Of a stretch of DNA of 64,000 bases, positions 21,280 through 31,397 are shown piece by piece. The notes beneath the pieces are model-generated. The model had not been told where the DNA came from. It did not search any database and saw nothing but the letters and a program-made list of their open reading frames with translations. How positions within the stretch are numbered: position 1 is the stretch's first letter; the number at the start of each line of letters is the position of its first letter. A program made the position numbers and the translations under genes. Where the stretch lies: positions 4,488,501 through 4,552,500 of the forward strand of contig CM043942.1 in NCBI GenBank assembly GCA_014529385.2. Direction: 5' to 3'. The DNA is from Adiantum capillus-veneris (lineage: Eukaryota; Streptophyta; Polypodiopsida; Polypodiales; Pteridaceae).

Positions 21280-21663
21280 ATGTCTAGTACGGTAGAGTTA
21301 TCTACTCATACCTTCTTGGGTGAGAGGTACCCTCTTTACTTTTCACAAATGTTTCAAATAGTCTACCCAGTGCTTGCCTATGAATGGGATTTGGTAGGTA
21401 CGCTAGCATGTGAGAGGAATTTTGAGGAATTAGAATGTCTAATACGTCTCTTAACCACGATTGATCCATACTTAGTAGAGAGCATCTCTCCCATTACACA
21501 AGCCTATCTTTTTGACAAAGATGCCTATAGACGTCTAGTGACCTTCTTAGTAAACATTGGTGCCTCTAATGATGAAGAATATTTACATGATTACACAGAT
21601 GGCACGTATGGTCTCACGGATGATGACTTTTTTTTATCGATGATGACAAGGATAGGGGTTTAG
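21280..21663 (+). CDS. Open frame of unknown function in B1 3' region
   Basis: 127 codons from the ATG at 21280 (an upstream in-frame ATG lies at 21268). The product is acidic and mixed alpha/beta in look, with LVGTLACERNFEELECLIRL and ITQAYLFDKDAYRRLVTFLV, and no transmembrane or signal segment. I do not recognise it. It lies after the pol tail and before the 3' end, where some plant gypsy elements carry extra genes. B2 lacks it. It is intact inside an otherwise ruined element, and a TTTATAG splice-acceptor-like sequence precedes it. Confidence 0.45.
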   Translation: MSSTVELSTHTFLGERYPLYFSQMFQIVYPVLAYEWDLVGTLACERNFEELECLIRLLTTIDPYLVESISPITQAYLFDKDAYRRLVTFLVNIGASNDEEYLHDYTDGTYGLTDDDFFLSMMTRIGV

Positions 21664-22142
21664 CCTTAGGGTTACCTCACCGTCTCTACAATATCATGTT
21701 CCCCTAACTCTCTATGGGGGTGCAAATAATTAGGTTAGGGTTCCTTATGTCGTTTGATGTTGTTCAATAAAGGTTGGTGCCTCTTCCCACTGATGTGCCT
21801 CCTAGAGGTATTCTTTGTGTTTTCTAGTGTGTACAGGAACGTGTTGTTGTTGTTAGGATTTGAAACTTCATGGAATCTTTCTTTCATTCACTCTTCAAAT
21901 CAAGTGTGATCGTCAACACAAATAGGTGTTTCTTGTCCATCAACTTGCCTCATCTTCTTCTTATTTTCATCCATGTTTTTTTGCTTTAAATAGATTGGTA
22001 GCACAATATTCCGCACATTTTCTTAGATTATACATTAGAATCTATATCATTTTTTTGTCATAATCCCTTGTCTAGGTTTTAGAATCAAGCAGTCTGATTA
22101 AGCTAGTTTGACCAAGTTAGGAGCTAGAGATCTTCTCTTAAT
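21664..22142 (+). other. Gypsy-B1 3' region, middle part
   Basis: Non-coding. From about 21785 it aligns again with B2 37740-38102 (for example CTGATGTGCCTCCTAGAGG) up to the copia-2 insertion point. Confidence 0.7.
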
Positions 22143-22147
22143 ACCAT
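22143..22147. repeat. Copia-2 target site duplication (left)
   Basis: ACCAT, identical to 27298-27302. B2 keeps the empty site at about 38096-38108 as TAATACCAAGGGGAATG. Confidence 0.95.
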
Positions 22148-22426
22148 TGTAGACATGTAGTACTGTTAGTGTGTATACGCGCTTCACCAGGGGCACTTTT
22201 CTCCCACTGGGTTTTTCCCCCTGGATATCTGGTGTGAAAGGACACCTTATCTCTTAGGGTTTCATATAAGCTTTGTAGCTTTGAGTTTGTAAATACACTA
22301 TTATTCTAATACAGAGAGAGAGACTACAGAGATCTCGTACACAAGCTCTGTGTCTTCTCCTTCTCCATCTTCTTCCTACTCTAAGTTGTTGTCTTCCTTC
22401 TATTTCCTGTTTCATCATCTTCAACA
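22148..22426 (+). repeat. Copia-2 5' LTR, 279 bp
   Basis: Begins TGTAGACATG and ends TTCAACA. It carries a 33-bp segment (about 22257-22289, AGGGTTTCATATAAGC onward) that is absent from the 3' LTR. Confidence 0.97.
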
Positions 22427-22428
22427 AT

Positions 22429-22444
22429 TGGTATCAGAGCAAGG
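22429..22444 (+). other. Copia-2 primer binding site
   Basis: TGGTATCAGAGCAAGG, two bases after the LTR; the standard plant initiator tRNA-Met site. Confidence 0.95.
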
Positions 22445-22824
22445 TGATTTCCAGAGCCTCTACTTGCGTTTTCGCGTCCGCGCGCGCAATCGCAGTTTTC
22501 AGGCAGTTTTTCAAAAATTTGCTCGTGGGAGCATCCTCGACGTTCCGGGAGTAACCTGATCAGGTGACCTGCTTTTTTACCCCCTTTCGAAGCCGTTCGA
22601 GCCCTCAGAATTTTGTTCTGAGCAGCGTAGCAGAAGTTACTTTTCGGAGGCGTTTAGATCAAGAGGGTGTGCTTTTTGACAAATTTTCTTCAGGTAAACA
22701 GTTCTTTTGGGAAGCAGCTTGTCTTAGCTTTGTGATGAGATTTTGTGTAGAGTTTTGCTTGGATTGGAGAGGATATTTGTGAATCTCTTGGAGGTTCTTT
22801 TGCTCTCTTGTGTGCATCCACAGT
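22445..22824 (+). other. Copia-2 untranslated leader
   Basis: About 380 bp between primer site and gag start, with no element motif. Short open frames here are not supported. Confidence 0.7.
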
Positions 22825-23472
22825 ATGGCTCAATCTACGGAGAAAGAGATTTTTGGTGCGTTTACATCCGAAGACAAATTGGATGGTACCAACTATTCTC
22901 TTTGGTCTTTTATGGCCAAAAATGTTTTGGTTGGTAAAGGATTGTGGGATTATGTATCTGGAGATGAAGTTCGTCCAGGTAGCATTGCACCTGCCACGCC
23001 TGGTCGTGGTGCAGCTGTTGGTGCAGGACCCTCACAAGTCACTCCAGAGCAAAAGAGATGGGATACTAAAGATGCACAAGCTATGGCTGTGATTGCCTTA
23101 ACCATAAAGAGGACAATCACACCACATATCAGATCTTGTAGAACTTCTGAGGATGCTTGGAACACTCTGCAAGCTATGTTTGGAGGAAGAAACGCTGCTA
23201 GAATAGAGTTTTTGAAGAAACAACTTGACAAAATACAGATGGACGAAGGTGACGATATCGTCGAGCATCTTACAAAAATCAGGGATCTTAAAGAGCAATT
23301 TCTTAGCATTGATGAAGTGATTCCAGAGAAGGACTTGGTTTCCAAAACACTCAATTCACTACCACCATCTTATTTGACTTTTCAGACTTCTTTGACTCTG
23401 TCTTTGCGAGCTAATCCTGAGCCTCTTCATTTTGAAGAGTTAGTGGCTTTGCTATTGCAGGAGGATCAATAA
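22825..23472 (+). pseudogene. Copia-2 gag, capsid part
   Basis: Starts at ATG 22825 (MAQSTEKEIFGAFTSEDKLD), followed by GTNYSLWSFMAKNVLVGKGL, the copia gag start, and the gag core AWNTLQAMFGGRNAARIEFL to LVSKTLNSLPPSYLTF. A TAA at 23470-23472 ends the frame just before the knuckle region, which lies in another frame from 23493. Confidence 0.92.
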
Positions 23473-23492
23473 CGTAGAATAAGTCTTTACAG

Positions 23493-24128
23493 GTGGATGG
23501 TATGGATCATGCTCTTGTTGTACATAACAAAAACAAGGGTAAAGAGAGTGCTCATTACTCCAAGTCTGGTGCAGGACAATCTTCAGAGAAGTCTAAAGGT
23601 GATTCCGACAAGTCCAAGAAGAAAGGTAAATGTCACTACTGCAAGAAACCTGGTCACTACATAAGTGAGTGTAAAAAGCGAATTGCTAAAGAAAAGAAGA
23701 AAGAGTCAAGTTTGGTTGTTCCAGCTTCTGGTGATTCTTCTACAGCTAAAGAAGAGTCTGCAAACTTTGTGCAGGATTCTTATGCTTTTGTAGTATGTTC
23801 AGATTTTTCTGCTTACAGTGTTGACAAGACACAAATGATTTGGTACTTTGATAGTGGTGCATCCAGGCATATTACTTCAAGGAAGGATTTTTTTTGTTCA
23901 TTGGATGCAGCTCCAGCAGGAAAGAAGGTGACATGTGCAAATAATGCTTCTTATCCAATCAAAGGCGTTGGTAAGATTTTGATTACCATTTCAGATGGTT
24001 CAGATTTGTGCTTGCCAGATGTCTTATATGTTCCAGGGATCAAGAAGAATTTGTTGTTTGTATCCTCTCTTGCAAAAAATGGTCTTCGGGTCATTTTTGA
24101 GGATGACAGATGTGTTGTACGAAATTGA
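23493..24128 (+). pseudogene. Copia-2 zinc knuckle and protease
   Basis: Knuckle CHYCKKPGHYISEC (CX2CX4HX4C) at residues about 50-63, then the intact protease active site WYFDSGASRHITS at about 115 and LPDVLYVPGIKKNLLFVSSL. It ends in a TGA at 24126-24128; the pre-integrase part follows within 40 bases in the adjoining open stretch. Confidence 0.92.
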
Positions 24129-25513
24129 GAGAATGGTTATTCTCTTATCACTACGAGAACGTTGGAAAATGGACTATTTGTGCTAGATCGTTATGAAAAG
24201 CAGATTCAGGTATGTATTGCAGAAACAAAGACTCAGGCCATGCAGGATGCTGAGTTGTGGCATGCTAGATTTGGGCATGTTAGTTATGGCAGTTTGATGA
24301 CTTTACAACATCATAATATGGTGCATGATTTGTCTTTATTGGAGATGCCACCAAGACATGTATGTGAAGGTTGCGTTCTTGGAAAGATGCACAGATTTGC
24401 ATTTTCGCAGGATGGTTCAGTTAGAGGGACACGAAAGTTGCAGCTTGTACACAGTGATGTATGTGGTCCTATGAGGACGCCATCTATAGGAAACAGCCTT
24501 TATTTTGTGACCTTCATTGATGACTTTTCCAGGTTTTGTTGGGTGTATCCACTCAAAGCAAAGTCAGATGTGTTTGCAGTTTTTCAACATTATGTCGCCA
24601 TGGTTGAAAATGAAACAGGTTGCAAAGTACAGACTCTTCGTACCGATCGAGGAGGTGAATACATGTCAGGTGCATTTAAGGATTTTTTGGGAAAGAAAGG
24701 CATTAAACACCAATGCACTATGCCATACACACCACAACAGAATGGTGTTGCAGAAAGGAAGAACAGGTCTTTAATGGAGACGCTAGATGTATGCTCAAGG
24801 CTAAGAGTTTGCCTCATAAGCTATGGATGGAGGCAGTTGCTTGTGCAGCACATGTTTTGAACAGGTGTCCTACTCGTGCCTTGAAGACCATTACTCCATA
24901 TGAAGCTTGGTATGACAGAAAACCTTCAGTCAGTTATCTTCGTGTTTTTGGTTGTCTTGCTTATGCTCACATCCCTCAGCAGTTACGTGGGAAGCTTGAT
25001 GATAAGGCAATCAAATGTATATTTGTGGGGTACAGTAGTGGAAGTAAAGGTTATAGACTTTACAATCCTGCTACAAACAAGATTTTTGAAAGTCGTGATG
25101 TAATTTTTGCAGAAACTACTGCTCAACCTATGGTTGCTTTTGATGTACCTCATATGCAGACACATGATGTATTTGAAGGTTTGCTTCCTTCTTTTGTGGA
25201 GAATCAAGAATCACAACAAGTTGATAATCTTGATCAATCTTTTGATCAGCATGTGACACCTCATGATGTAGAGAAAATTGTGTGTGAAGAGCAAGAAGTT
25301 CTCAGGGAAGAAAGAACCTTGCCTAAATGGGTTCAGAAAACTTTGCAGGATAGCAAGTTGGATGCACCGTTGCCACGGAAAACACGTGCTGGTACTACTT
25401 TTAGCAGAGAGCAAGTAGATTTGGCTTGCTTTAGCACTCTTTGTGATGCAGATGAGCTTGATTCATTTGAACAAGCTTTAGAGTGTGTTCAGTGGAAAGA
25501 TGCTATGCAGTAA
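24129..25513 (+). pseudogene. Copia-2 integrase
   Basis: Pre-integrase zinc motif: LWHARFGHVSYGSLMTL and CEGCVLGKMHRFAF. Core DDE residues all present: VHSDVCGPM, RTDRGGEYMSG, and NGVAERKNRSL. A frameshift near 24785 moves to frame 24713-25513, with MLKAKSLPHKLWMEAV and IFVGYSSGSKGYRLYNP. The frame ends with a TAA at 25511-25513, between integrase and RT. Confidence 0.93.
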
Positions 25514-27004
25514 GAAATTGATTCTATTCATAAGAATCATACATGGGATCTAGTGGACTTGCCTACAGGTAAAAATCCTATTGGTACAAAGTGGGTTTTT
25601 AAGGTAAAAAGGAAACAAGATGGTACTGTTGGCAGGTACAAAGCAAGGCTTGTGGCAAAAGGCTATGCGCAACAGAAAGGCATAGATTATGATGAAACCT
25701 TTGCTCCTACTTCTCGTGCGTCCACAGTTAGATCACTAGTTGCAATTGCTACTCATCATGGTTGGAAAGTGCATCAGTTGGATATCAAAACTGCTTTTTT
25801 GAATGGTGATTTTCAGGAAGAAGTTTATGTAAGTCAACCAAGTGGTTTTGTTGTAAAAGGTCAAGAGCAAAAGGTATGTAGATTGCATAAAGCTTTGTAT
25901 GGTCTCAAACAGGCTCCAAGAGCATGGTATGAGAAGATACATACTTATTTGATTGGCCAAGGATTTCAGAATAGTCCAACAAAAAGTACTTTGTATGTCA
26001 AAAAGAGAGATGGAGTTCTCATTATGCTAACACTTTATGTGGATGATATGCTTCTTACAAGCAATAGTGCAGATGAAATTGAAGCGTTTAAAGATGCTTT
26101 GAGAAAAACCTTTGAGATGTCTGATCTTGGTTTGCTACATTATTACTTGGGTATTCAGTTTGTGCAATCAGAGGATGGCATATGCATGCTGCAGGCAAAA
26201 TATTTGCATAAAATTTTGGACAAGTTTGGTATGCAAAATTGTAAACCAATCTCTACACCCGTAGAAACTGGATCAAAGTTGAGCATGCACGATGCTGGAG
26301 AACCTTTTGATGTACATACTTATGCAGCAGCGGTTGGTTGCTTGATATATTTGGCAGGCAACACTCGTCCAGACATTCAATTTGGGGTTTCACAAGCAAG
26401 CAGATTTATGCACAGCCCAGGTATGCATCATTGGCAGGCTGTGAAGCGCATACTTCGTTACCTTTCAGGTACCCCTAATCTTGCCATGTTCTTTCCAAGG
26501 GGCGATATGTATGGAAAGCACAGTTCTATGCAGCTTCTTGGTTACAGCGATTCAGATTGGGCTGGTGATTTTGACACACGACATTCCACAAGTGGCAATT
26601 GTTTTTTCTTGGAAAATGCATGTATATCTTGGCTAAGCAAGAAGCAACCCATAGTGGCTACATCAACTTGTGAAGCTGAGTACAGGGCAGCTTTCACGGC
26701 AACAGTTGATTGTGTATGGATACGCAGGTTATTGGCAGATCTTTGTGAGTGTCAACAGGCACCCACTACCATTTTCACTGACAGTCAGAGTGCTATGGAA
26801 GTTGCAAGGAATCCAGTATTTCATGCAAGAACAAAGCACATAGAGGTTCACTACCACTATGTCAGGGAAAGGCTACATGCAGGGGAGATCACACTAACTT
26901 ACTATCCTACACAGGATAACATTGCAGATCTATTTACGAAGGCATTATCACGAGAAAAGTTTGAAGCTTTCCGAAAATCTTTGGGCTTACTCTCATACAC
27001 ATGA
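25514..27004 (+). pseudogene. Copia-2 reverse transcriptase and RNase H
   Basis: An open stretch of about 483 codons. RT: GTKWVFKVKRKQDGTVGRYK, KGIDYDETFAP, LDIKTAFLNGDFQEEVYV and the intact catalytic LYVDDMLLTS at about 26035. RNase H: SDSDWAGDFDTRHSTSGNC, TSTCEAEYRAA, FTDSQSAMEVA and TKHIEVHYHYVRERL. The domains look functional, but the polyprotein frame is broken just upstream. It ends about 40 bp before the polypurine tract. Confidence 0.94.
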
Positions 27005-27040
27005 TGATTTGCTACCTTGTACGGATTCACACTATCACTA

Positions 27041-27051
27041 TAGGGGGGATT
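27041..27051 (+). other. Copia-2 polypurine tract
   Basis: TAGGGGGGATT immediately before the 3' LTR. Confidence 0.9.
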
Positions 27052-27297
27052 TGTAGACATGTAGTAGTGTTAGTGTGTATACGCGCTTCACCAGGGGCAC
27101 TTTTCTCCCACTGGGTTTTTCCCCCTGGACATCTGGTGTGAAAGGACACCTTATCTCTTATAAATACACTATTATTCTAATATAGAGAGAGAGACTACAG
27201 AGATCTCGTACACAAGCTCTGTGTCTTCTCCTTCTCCATCTTCTTCCTACTCTGAGTTGTTGTCTTCCTTCTGTTTCTTGTTTCATCATCTTCAACA
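27052..27297 (+). repeat. Copia-2 3' LTR, 246 bp
   Basis: Same termini as the 5' LTR. It lacks the 33-bp segment and differs at about six other bases. Confidence 0.97.
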
Positions 27298-27302
27298 ACC
27301 AT
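27298..27302. repeat. Copia-2 target site duplication (right)
   Basis: ACCAT, identical to 22143-22147. Confidence 0.95.
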
Positions 27303-28213
27303 GGGGAATGCCTTCCTGATAATCAATGGTCACTTTAGGCTCTTAATTCGATTTAGAGAGCATTGTGTGCAATGTACTAGGGCTTAGTCCCTATTGACCT
27401 TTAACTTAAGTATTATAAAGGGAGTTTACTAGTGTGATGAGCCTGGGGAGGGTAACAATGTTATATGACCCCACAAAGTTACAAAATTAAAATGCTGAAA
27501 ATGAACAAAAAAAATTCAAAAGTGCCACAATGTAAGATCTTAAGCTGGAAGAGAAATCCCCAGCTTGATTTGGTACTTCACTCACATGTATCCCCTATGG
27601 TACTAGAGGCCTAGAGGTTCCTAGTGTGGGCACTTTTCCTTGAAAAGCAAAAAACCCAAGGCATATAAAATAAGCACACACATCAAAATTGAATCAATGT
27701 GAAAAGACTTTAGGGGGTAAAGAAGAAGGAATAAATCAGGCGATGATTTCATGAGCAATTCCTTTTATCGTAGCTTAACTACAAGGGTTTTTAAGTATAG
27801 CCTCTAGTCAACCCTCAGACATAAAATACTTGGCTCTCACAGATTAAAAAACTCAATTGACCATAGAAAATTGAGAAGCTTGCCCATGGTATTAATAGTT
27901 GACCTCTAGTGCCTTTCGATCGTTCATTTAGTGACCCCAAACGTGTTTAGTTTTTGACCTTTACAATTGTATATGCATTTGATTATATTACAATTTAATG
28001 TTTACTGCTGAAAAATTGTTTAATATTCTATTACCAATCAATTTGTGTGCATAAAACTGCATATGCTTTTTAATGGTATATGAGAATGCAATTACTATGC
28101 CAATTTTGGTTGATTTTGTAGTGATTGAAGAAGGCCCTAAGGACATTCAATCTCGGATTCTCTTCCACCTCAATGAATGAGATTCATCTCAATAGCTTTC
28201 TAGGACGTTAATG
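27303..28213 (+). other. Gypsy-B1 3' region, last part
   Basis: Non-coding; aligns with B2 38103-39013 from GGGGAATGC to the AGGACG stretch. In B2 the 3' LTR starts 28 bp later; in B1 the homology stops at about 28205-28213 and copia-E begins. Confidence 0.8.
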
Positions 28214-28317
28214 ATGTGCAATGTACGTTTGTCTTCTATGGATATAGGTTGTGTTGAGGATGTTGCAAGTTCTTGTGGTAGGCATGTTGCTGCTAGAGTT
28301 TTTTTGCCTACAGCTGA

Positions 28318-28680
28318 GTAGTCTCGTATGCACAAGCTCATGCATTGATTGCATTATCTATGAAGCACAATATTACTCCTCACATGCAACAGGCTTGGGA
28401 TATTTTGGCTGGTCTTTATGCAAGTCGTAATGAGGCTAAACTTGCATTGCTGTGCATAAAGAGTTGGAGTCAAAGATTATGCAAGAGGAAGATGACATGG
28501 AAAATTTTCTTGCTGGTATCAAGGATATCAATGAGCAACTCATTTTTTCAGGCAAAGTCATCTCTAATAGTTCACTTGTGCATACTATTCTTGATGCATT
28601 GCTAGACTCTTACAAGAATTTTGCTCGTACTTGGAGACTTATGACCCAATGAAACCCTGAAGTAATCAAGTTTGATGTAT
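28318..28680 (+). pseudogene. Copia-E gag core fragment
   Basis: Two frames carry AHALIALSMKHNITPHMQ, AWDILAGLYASRNEAKL, then HKELESKIMQEEDDMENFLA and SLVHTILDALLDSYKNF. These match the copia gag core in order. The N-terminus is missing. The last codons lead straight into the target site of the insert at 28681, and the same frame resumes at 29375. Confidence 0.85.
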
Positions 28681-28688
28681 TATGCACA
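28681..28688. repeat. Target site duplication of 678-bp insert (left)
   Basis: TATGCACA, identical to 29367-29374. Confidence 0.85.
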
Positions 28689-29366
28689 CCCGGGGGATTC
28701 ACTCTATATACAGAACGGGACGTCACCTACGAGCAGACAGCTTTGATAAAAACCCCTATATACGACTCATTTTAGGGAATATGACCCCCCTTTCTACGCT
28801 TATACGACAATCAATGAAAAAACTATCATACCCCTATCTTACATATAAAATTCAGGTCTCACATGATCTAACTGAGTAAAATTAGTCAAAGAGTGTGTAG
28901 CATAGTGACTGGAAACGTACTAAGGTACCACTTCTATTGATAACTAGATGTACACTTAATGTGTCTTAGTTTGAATTTCAAACTATGTGCCCAATCAGGC
29001 TGCACTCTGGCTACTTGTCCAATTCTGACCCATACAAAGCTGGTGTAAATCAACCCTTGAACTGCTCCAAATCAGCCCTTATCTATAACCGGATTGATGC
29101 AAAATTTGATGTGTGACCTGATAAAAACACTTCCCCAAAAATCATCCGAGTTCTATTTTACACCGGTGACCAATCGTTGAAAGTAATCAACTTGGGTGAG
29201 GTCCGCCCCCCCCCCCCCCCCCCCCCCCCCCCCATAAATATGATACCCCCTCCCTTATTTTTTAGCTTGGGAGATAAATTATTGGGGGCCTGCCCCTAGC
29301 TTACACGCTTATGTAACTTGTAAATAAACCCCCCTCCCCTGCACTTACGTGGTGCGGTAATTCGGG
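28689..29366. mobile_element. 678-bp non-coding insert with 8-bp duplication
   Basis: Lies between two exact copies of TATGCACA inside copia-E gag. The ends are CCCG...CGGG, only four inverted bases. It contains a run of 28 C at 29206-29233 and a purine-poor 3' part. An 8-bp duplication fits hAT elements, but hAT ends usually start CAGGG or TAGGG, which is not seen. The reading frame of gag continues across if the insert is ignored, so it is a clean insertion. Confidence 0.75.
29206..29233 (+). repeat. Poly-C homopolymer, 28 bp
   Basis: Uninterrupted run of C inside the 678-bp insert. Its length may be uncertain in the assembly. Confidence 0.9.
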
Positions 29367-29374
29367 TATGCACA
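29367..29374. repeat. Target site duplication of 678-bp insert (right)
   Basis: TATGCACA, identical to 28681-28688. Confidence 0.85.
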
Positions 29375-30245
29375 TTGTTGTTGCAAGTGTCACTTTCAAG
29401 AAAGAACACAACTAAACAATGTGTAGTTGAACAGGCTTTTTTTGATGCTCAAAGAAAAGCTAGTAACAACAATATAGACACTTTTCATGGTTCTTTGGTG
29501 AGTAAAAAATCACATTTTTCTCGTTATTTTTTTGGTAGTACCTCGTCTAGGAATTCTGGTGAAAAATGCAAAAAGAAGATGCATTGCTATTGTTGCAAGG
29601 CTCAAGATCACTTGATAAAACAATGTCCTAAATTGAAGGCAAAAGAGGCCAATAAGAAAGAGATTGGTTCCACTATAAGTGCAACTATTGTAGAAGCTTT
29701 TATGAAAGGATATTGTGATGTTGATGTAGATGTAGAGTGCGCATTTAGCAAAGAGTGCACTTATGATCCTTCTATCCATGATGTATGTATGTGAATTGTT
29801 GTAGATCCACATGTTTGGTACTTTGATAGTGGTGCTACAAAGCACATTACTTCACATCATGGCTTGTTTTCCTCTCTTGAGTATGTCCCTCATGGGAATA
29901 CGATCGCTTGTGCCAACAATGCCTCTTATCCGATCAAGGGAGTTTGAAAGATTGTGCCAATTGCTACGAATGGTAGTTCTTTTCACACTTGTTAATGCAG
30001 TTTATTTACAAGGGATTAAAAAAACTTTTTTTCTGTATCTACACTTGTGAGACTTGGTCTTGCTGTCAAATTTGTGGATGGCATATGTATAGCTCATGAT
30101 CTCAATTTTGGTGATGAAATAGTTGCATCTAGCATTGTGTGTCGTGGGATGTATAAGCTCACTTTGTATGACAAGTGGATGGTTGTCATGCAATCAAAAT
30201 ATGATGGACTTGTAGAAAAGGACACATGGATTTTATGTGATTTGT
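29375..30245 (+). pseudogene. Copia-E zinc knuckle, protease, and RT scrap
   Basis: Zinc knuckle CYCCKAQDHLIKQC, then in the next frame the protease site WYFDSGATKHITS and NASYPIKGV followed by a stop. At 30047-30325 the protease C-terminus and pre-integrase start (SSIVCRGMYKLTLYDKW) run directly into YDGLVEKDTWILCDL, which is the copia RT N-terminus. The whole integrase is therefore deleted. Confidence 0.8.
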
Positions 30246-30818
30246 GTAAGATCCCCAAATTTTGGGTCTCTTTTAAAAATAAGGAAAATAGTTTTCAATA
30301 TTTATTTTGTCAAATTTTGATTTAAGATGCTTGATTTACAGTATTGAAAGGTTCTAAAGTGAAAATCAAGGTCGTTTCCATGTTTGAGTAGGTTAGAGAG
30401 ACGTTTGGTTCATTTTTGGAAAAATCCACTATTTTTAGCTTTTTCATACTTTTTATGCTTTAGGGGCTTTTTTGCAAAAAGCAAGGTCGGACCCTTGATC
30501 TACGTGTTCCAGGGAAGCTATGGTTCAATTTTGTACAAATCTGCTTTTTGAATACTTTTTATGCTATTTTTAGCTTTTCATGATTTTTAGTGCTTTTCAA
30601 TGAAAAGCGAGCCCGCTTTCTCATTCTAGTGGATGAGGGGAACCCGTGGTTCAATTTTAGAAAATTTTGCTTTTTTTTCTTTTTATGCTATTTTTTACTT
30701 TTTGTGCTTTTTTAGCATTTTTGAAAAGCAATGTGTTTTTTAGGACGACCTAAACATAAAAATATTAATTTTAGTCTCTGTCGGATTTCAAAATGATCAC
30801 CCGGAGCAAAAACGGGAG
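30246..30818. other. AT-rich non-coding spacer with degenerate tandem repeats
   Basis: No genes. Three diverged copies of a unit of about 115-125 bp (starting near 30408, 30531 and 30650) share TTCAATTTT, a run of T-rich sequence with TTTTTATGCT, and GAAAAGC. The last bases, up to 30818, abut the gypsy-B2 5' LTR. Confidence 0.6.
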
Positions 30819-31397
30819 TGTTAACCCTCACGCACATTCCTATCACCTACGAGGGACACTGTATTATTTATTTAGTAGAGTCAGGTACCGGGGTTGTCGG
30901 TACAATAGGAAAAGGGTAAGAGTGATCGTTGATGAGAGGTGCACTCTAACTAGAACATTCAATGGATTAGTTGGCTAAGCATGGGCGTCCAAGTGTGAAT
31001 GGGGCGAGCTTGATATAAAAGTCAACTAAACCTAAAATTCATTCATTCTCTTATTTGTGCAATTGAAGAGTGCTCTTGCTCCATCTCCATCTTCTTCTTC
31101 TTCATCTCCTTGTGTGTGTGTGTGTGTGTGTGTGTATGCGTGAGAGAGAGAGAGAGAGTGCGATCGAGCATTGCGGCGGCACGACGGCGGCGGGGCGGTT
31201 GAGCGCGGTGCAGCGGTGTCTCCCTCTTCTTCGCGGTGAGGAATCCTCCACGACAGCAAGCATAGAGCAGTGAGTGACACACCATCGTCTTCTTTGAGCT
31301 TACTAGTTTAGGCTAGTTGCATGCTTGGAACCATTTGTGGCTCGCACACAGTGTATCGGCAAGTTCCTTGCATTGACACGTGCGACATACGCGCACA
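30819..31397 (+). repeat. Gypsy-B2 5' LTR, 579 bp
   Basis: Aligns with 39041-39611 from TGTTAACCCTCA to GCGCACA. It contains a TATA box at 31014-31020 followed by a pyrimidine-rich CTCC/TCTTCTTC stretch and TG and GA repeats. The right edge is set by where the two copies stop matching. Confidence 0.88.
31014..31020 (+). promoter_or_regulatory. TATA box of gypsy-B2 5' LTR
   Basis: TATAAAA in both LTRs (39235-39241 in the other). Confidence 0.6.

Larger units (their letters stand above)
22148..27297 (+). mobile_element. Copia-2, Ty1/copia retrotransposon, nearly complete
   Basis: Two LTRs (279 and 246 bp), a perfect 5-bp target duplication, a tRNA-Met primer site, a polypurine tract and all copia domains in order on the plus strand. 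The coding region is interrupted only at four places (stop 23470-23472, stop 24126-24128, frameshift about 24785, stop 25511-25513), and the integrase and RT catalytic motifs are intact. The LTRs differ at about 6 of 246 aligned bases plus one 33-bp gap, indicating a fairly recent insertion into gypsy-B1. Confidence 0.97.
14187..28213 (+). mobile_element. Gypsy-B1, Ty3/gypsy element, 3' part, interrupted
   Basis: From 14187 the sequence is homologous to gypsy-B2 from 34488 onward: gag knuckles, protease, then (B1 only) RT, RNase H, integrase and a post-integrase region, then a shared tail and 3' region up to 28213. Its 5' part lies left of the gypsy-A insertion, outside the window. Copia-2 (22148-27302 including one target copy) is nested in its 3' region. 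It has many stops and frameshifts, and its own 3' LTR is not seen directly after 28213. Confidence 0.85.
28214..30245 (+). mobile_element. Copia-E, truncated Ty1/copia remnant
   Basis: Plus-strand pieces of copia gag, zinc knuckle, protease and pre-integrase, then a jump to an RT N-terminal fragment. No LTR, primer site or polypurine tract was recognised. It is interrupted by a 678-bp insert with an exact 8-bp duplication. Confidence 0.8.

Noticed and set aside
28700-28880. Organelle-derived insertion in the 678-bp block
   Set aside because: The look is vaguely organelle-like, but I recognise no organelle gene, and the 8-bp duplication argues for a transposon.
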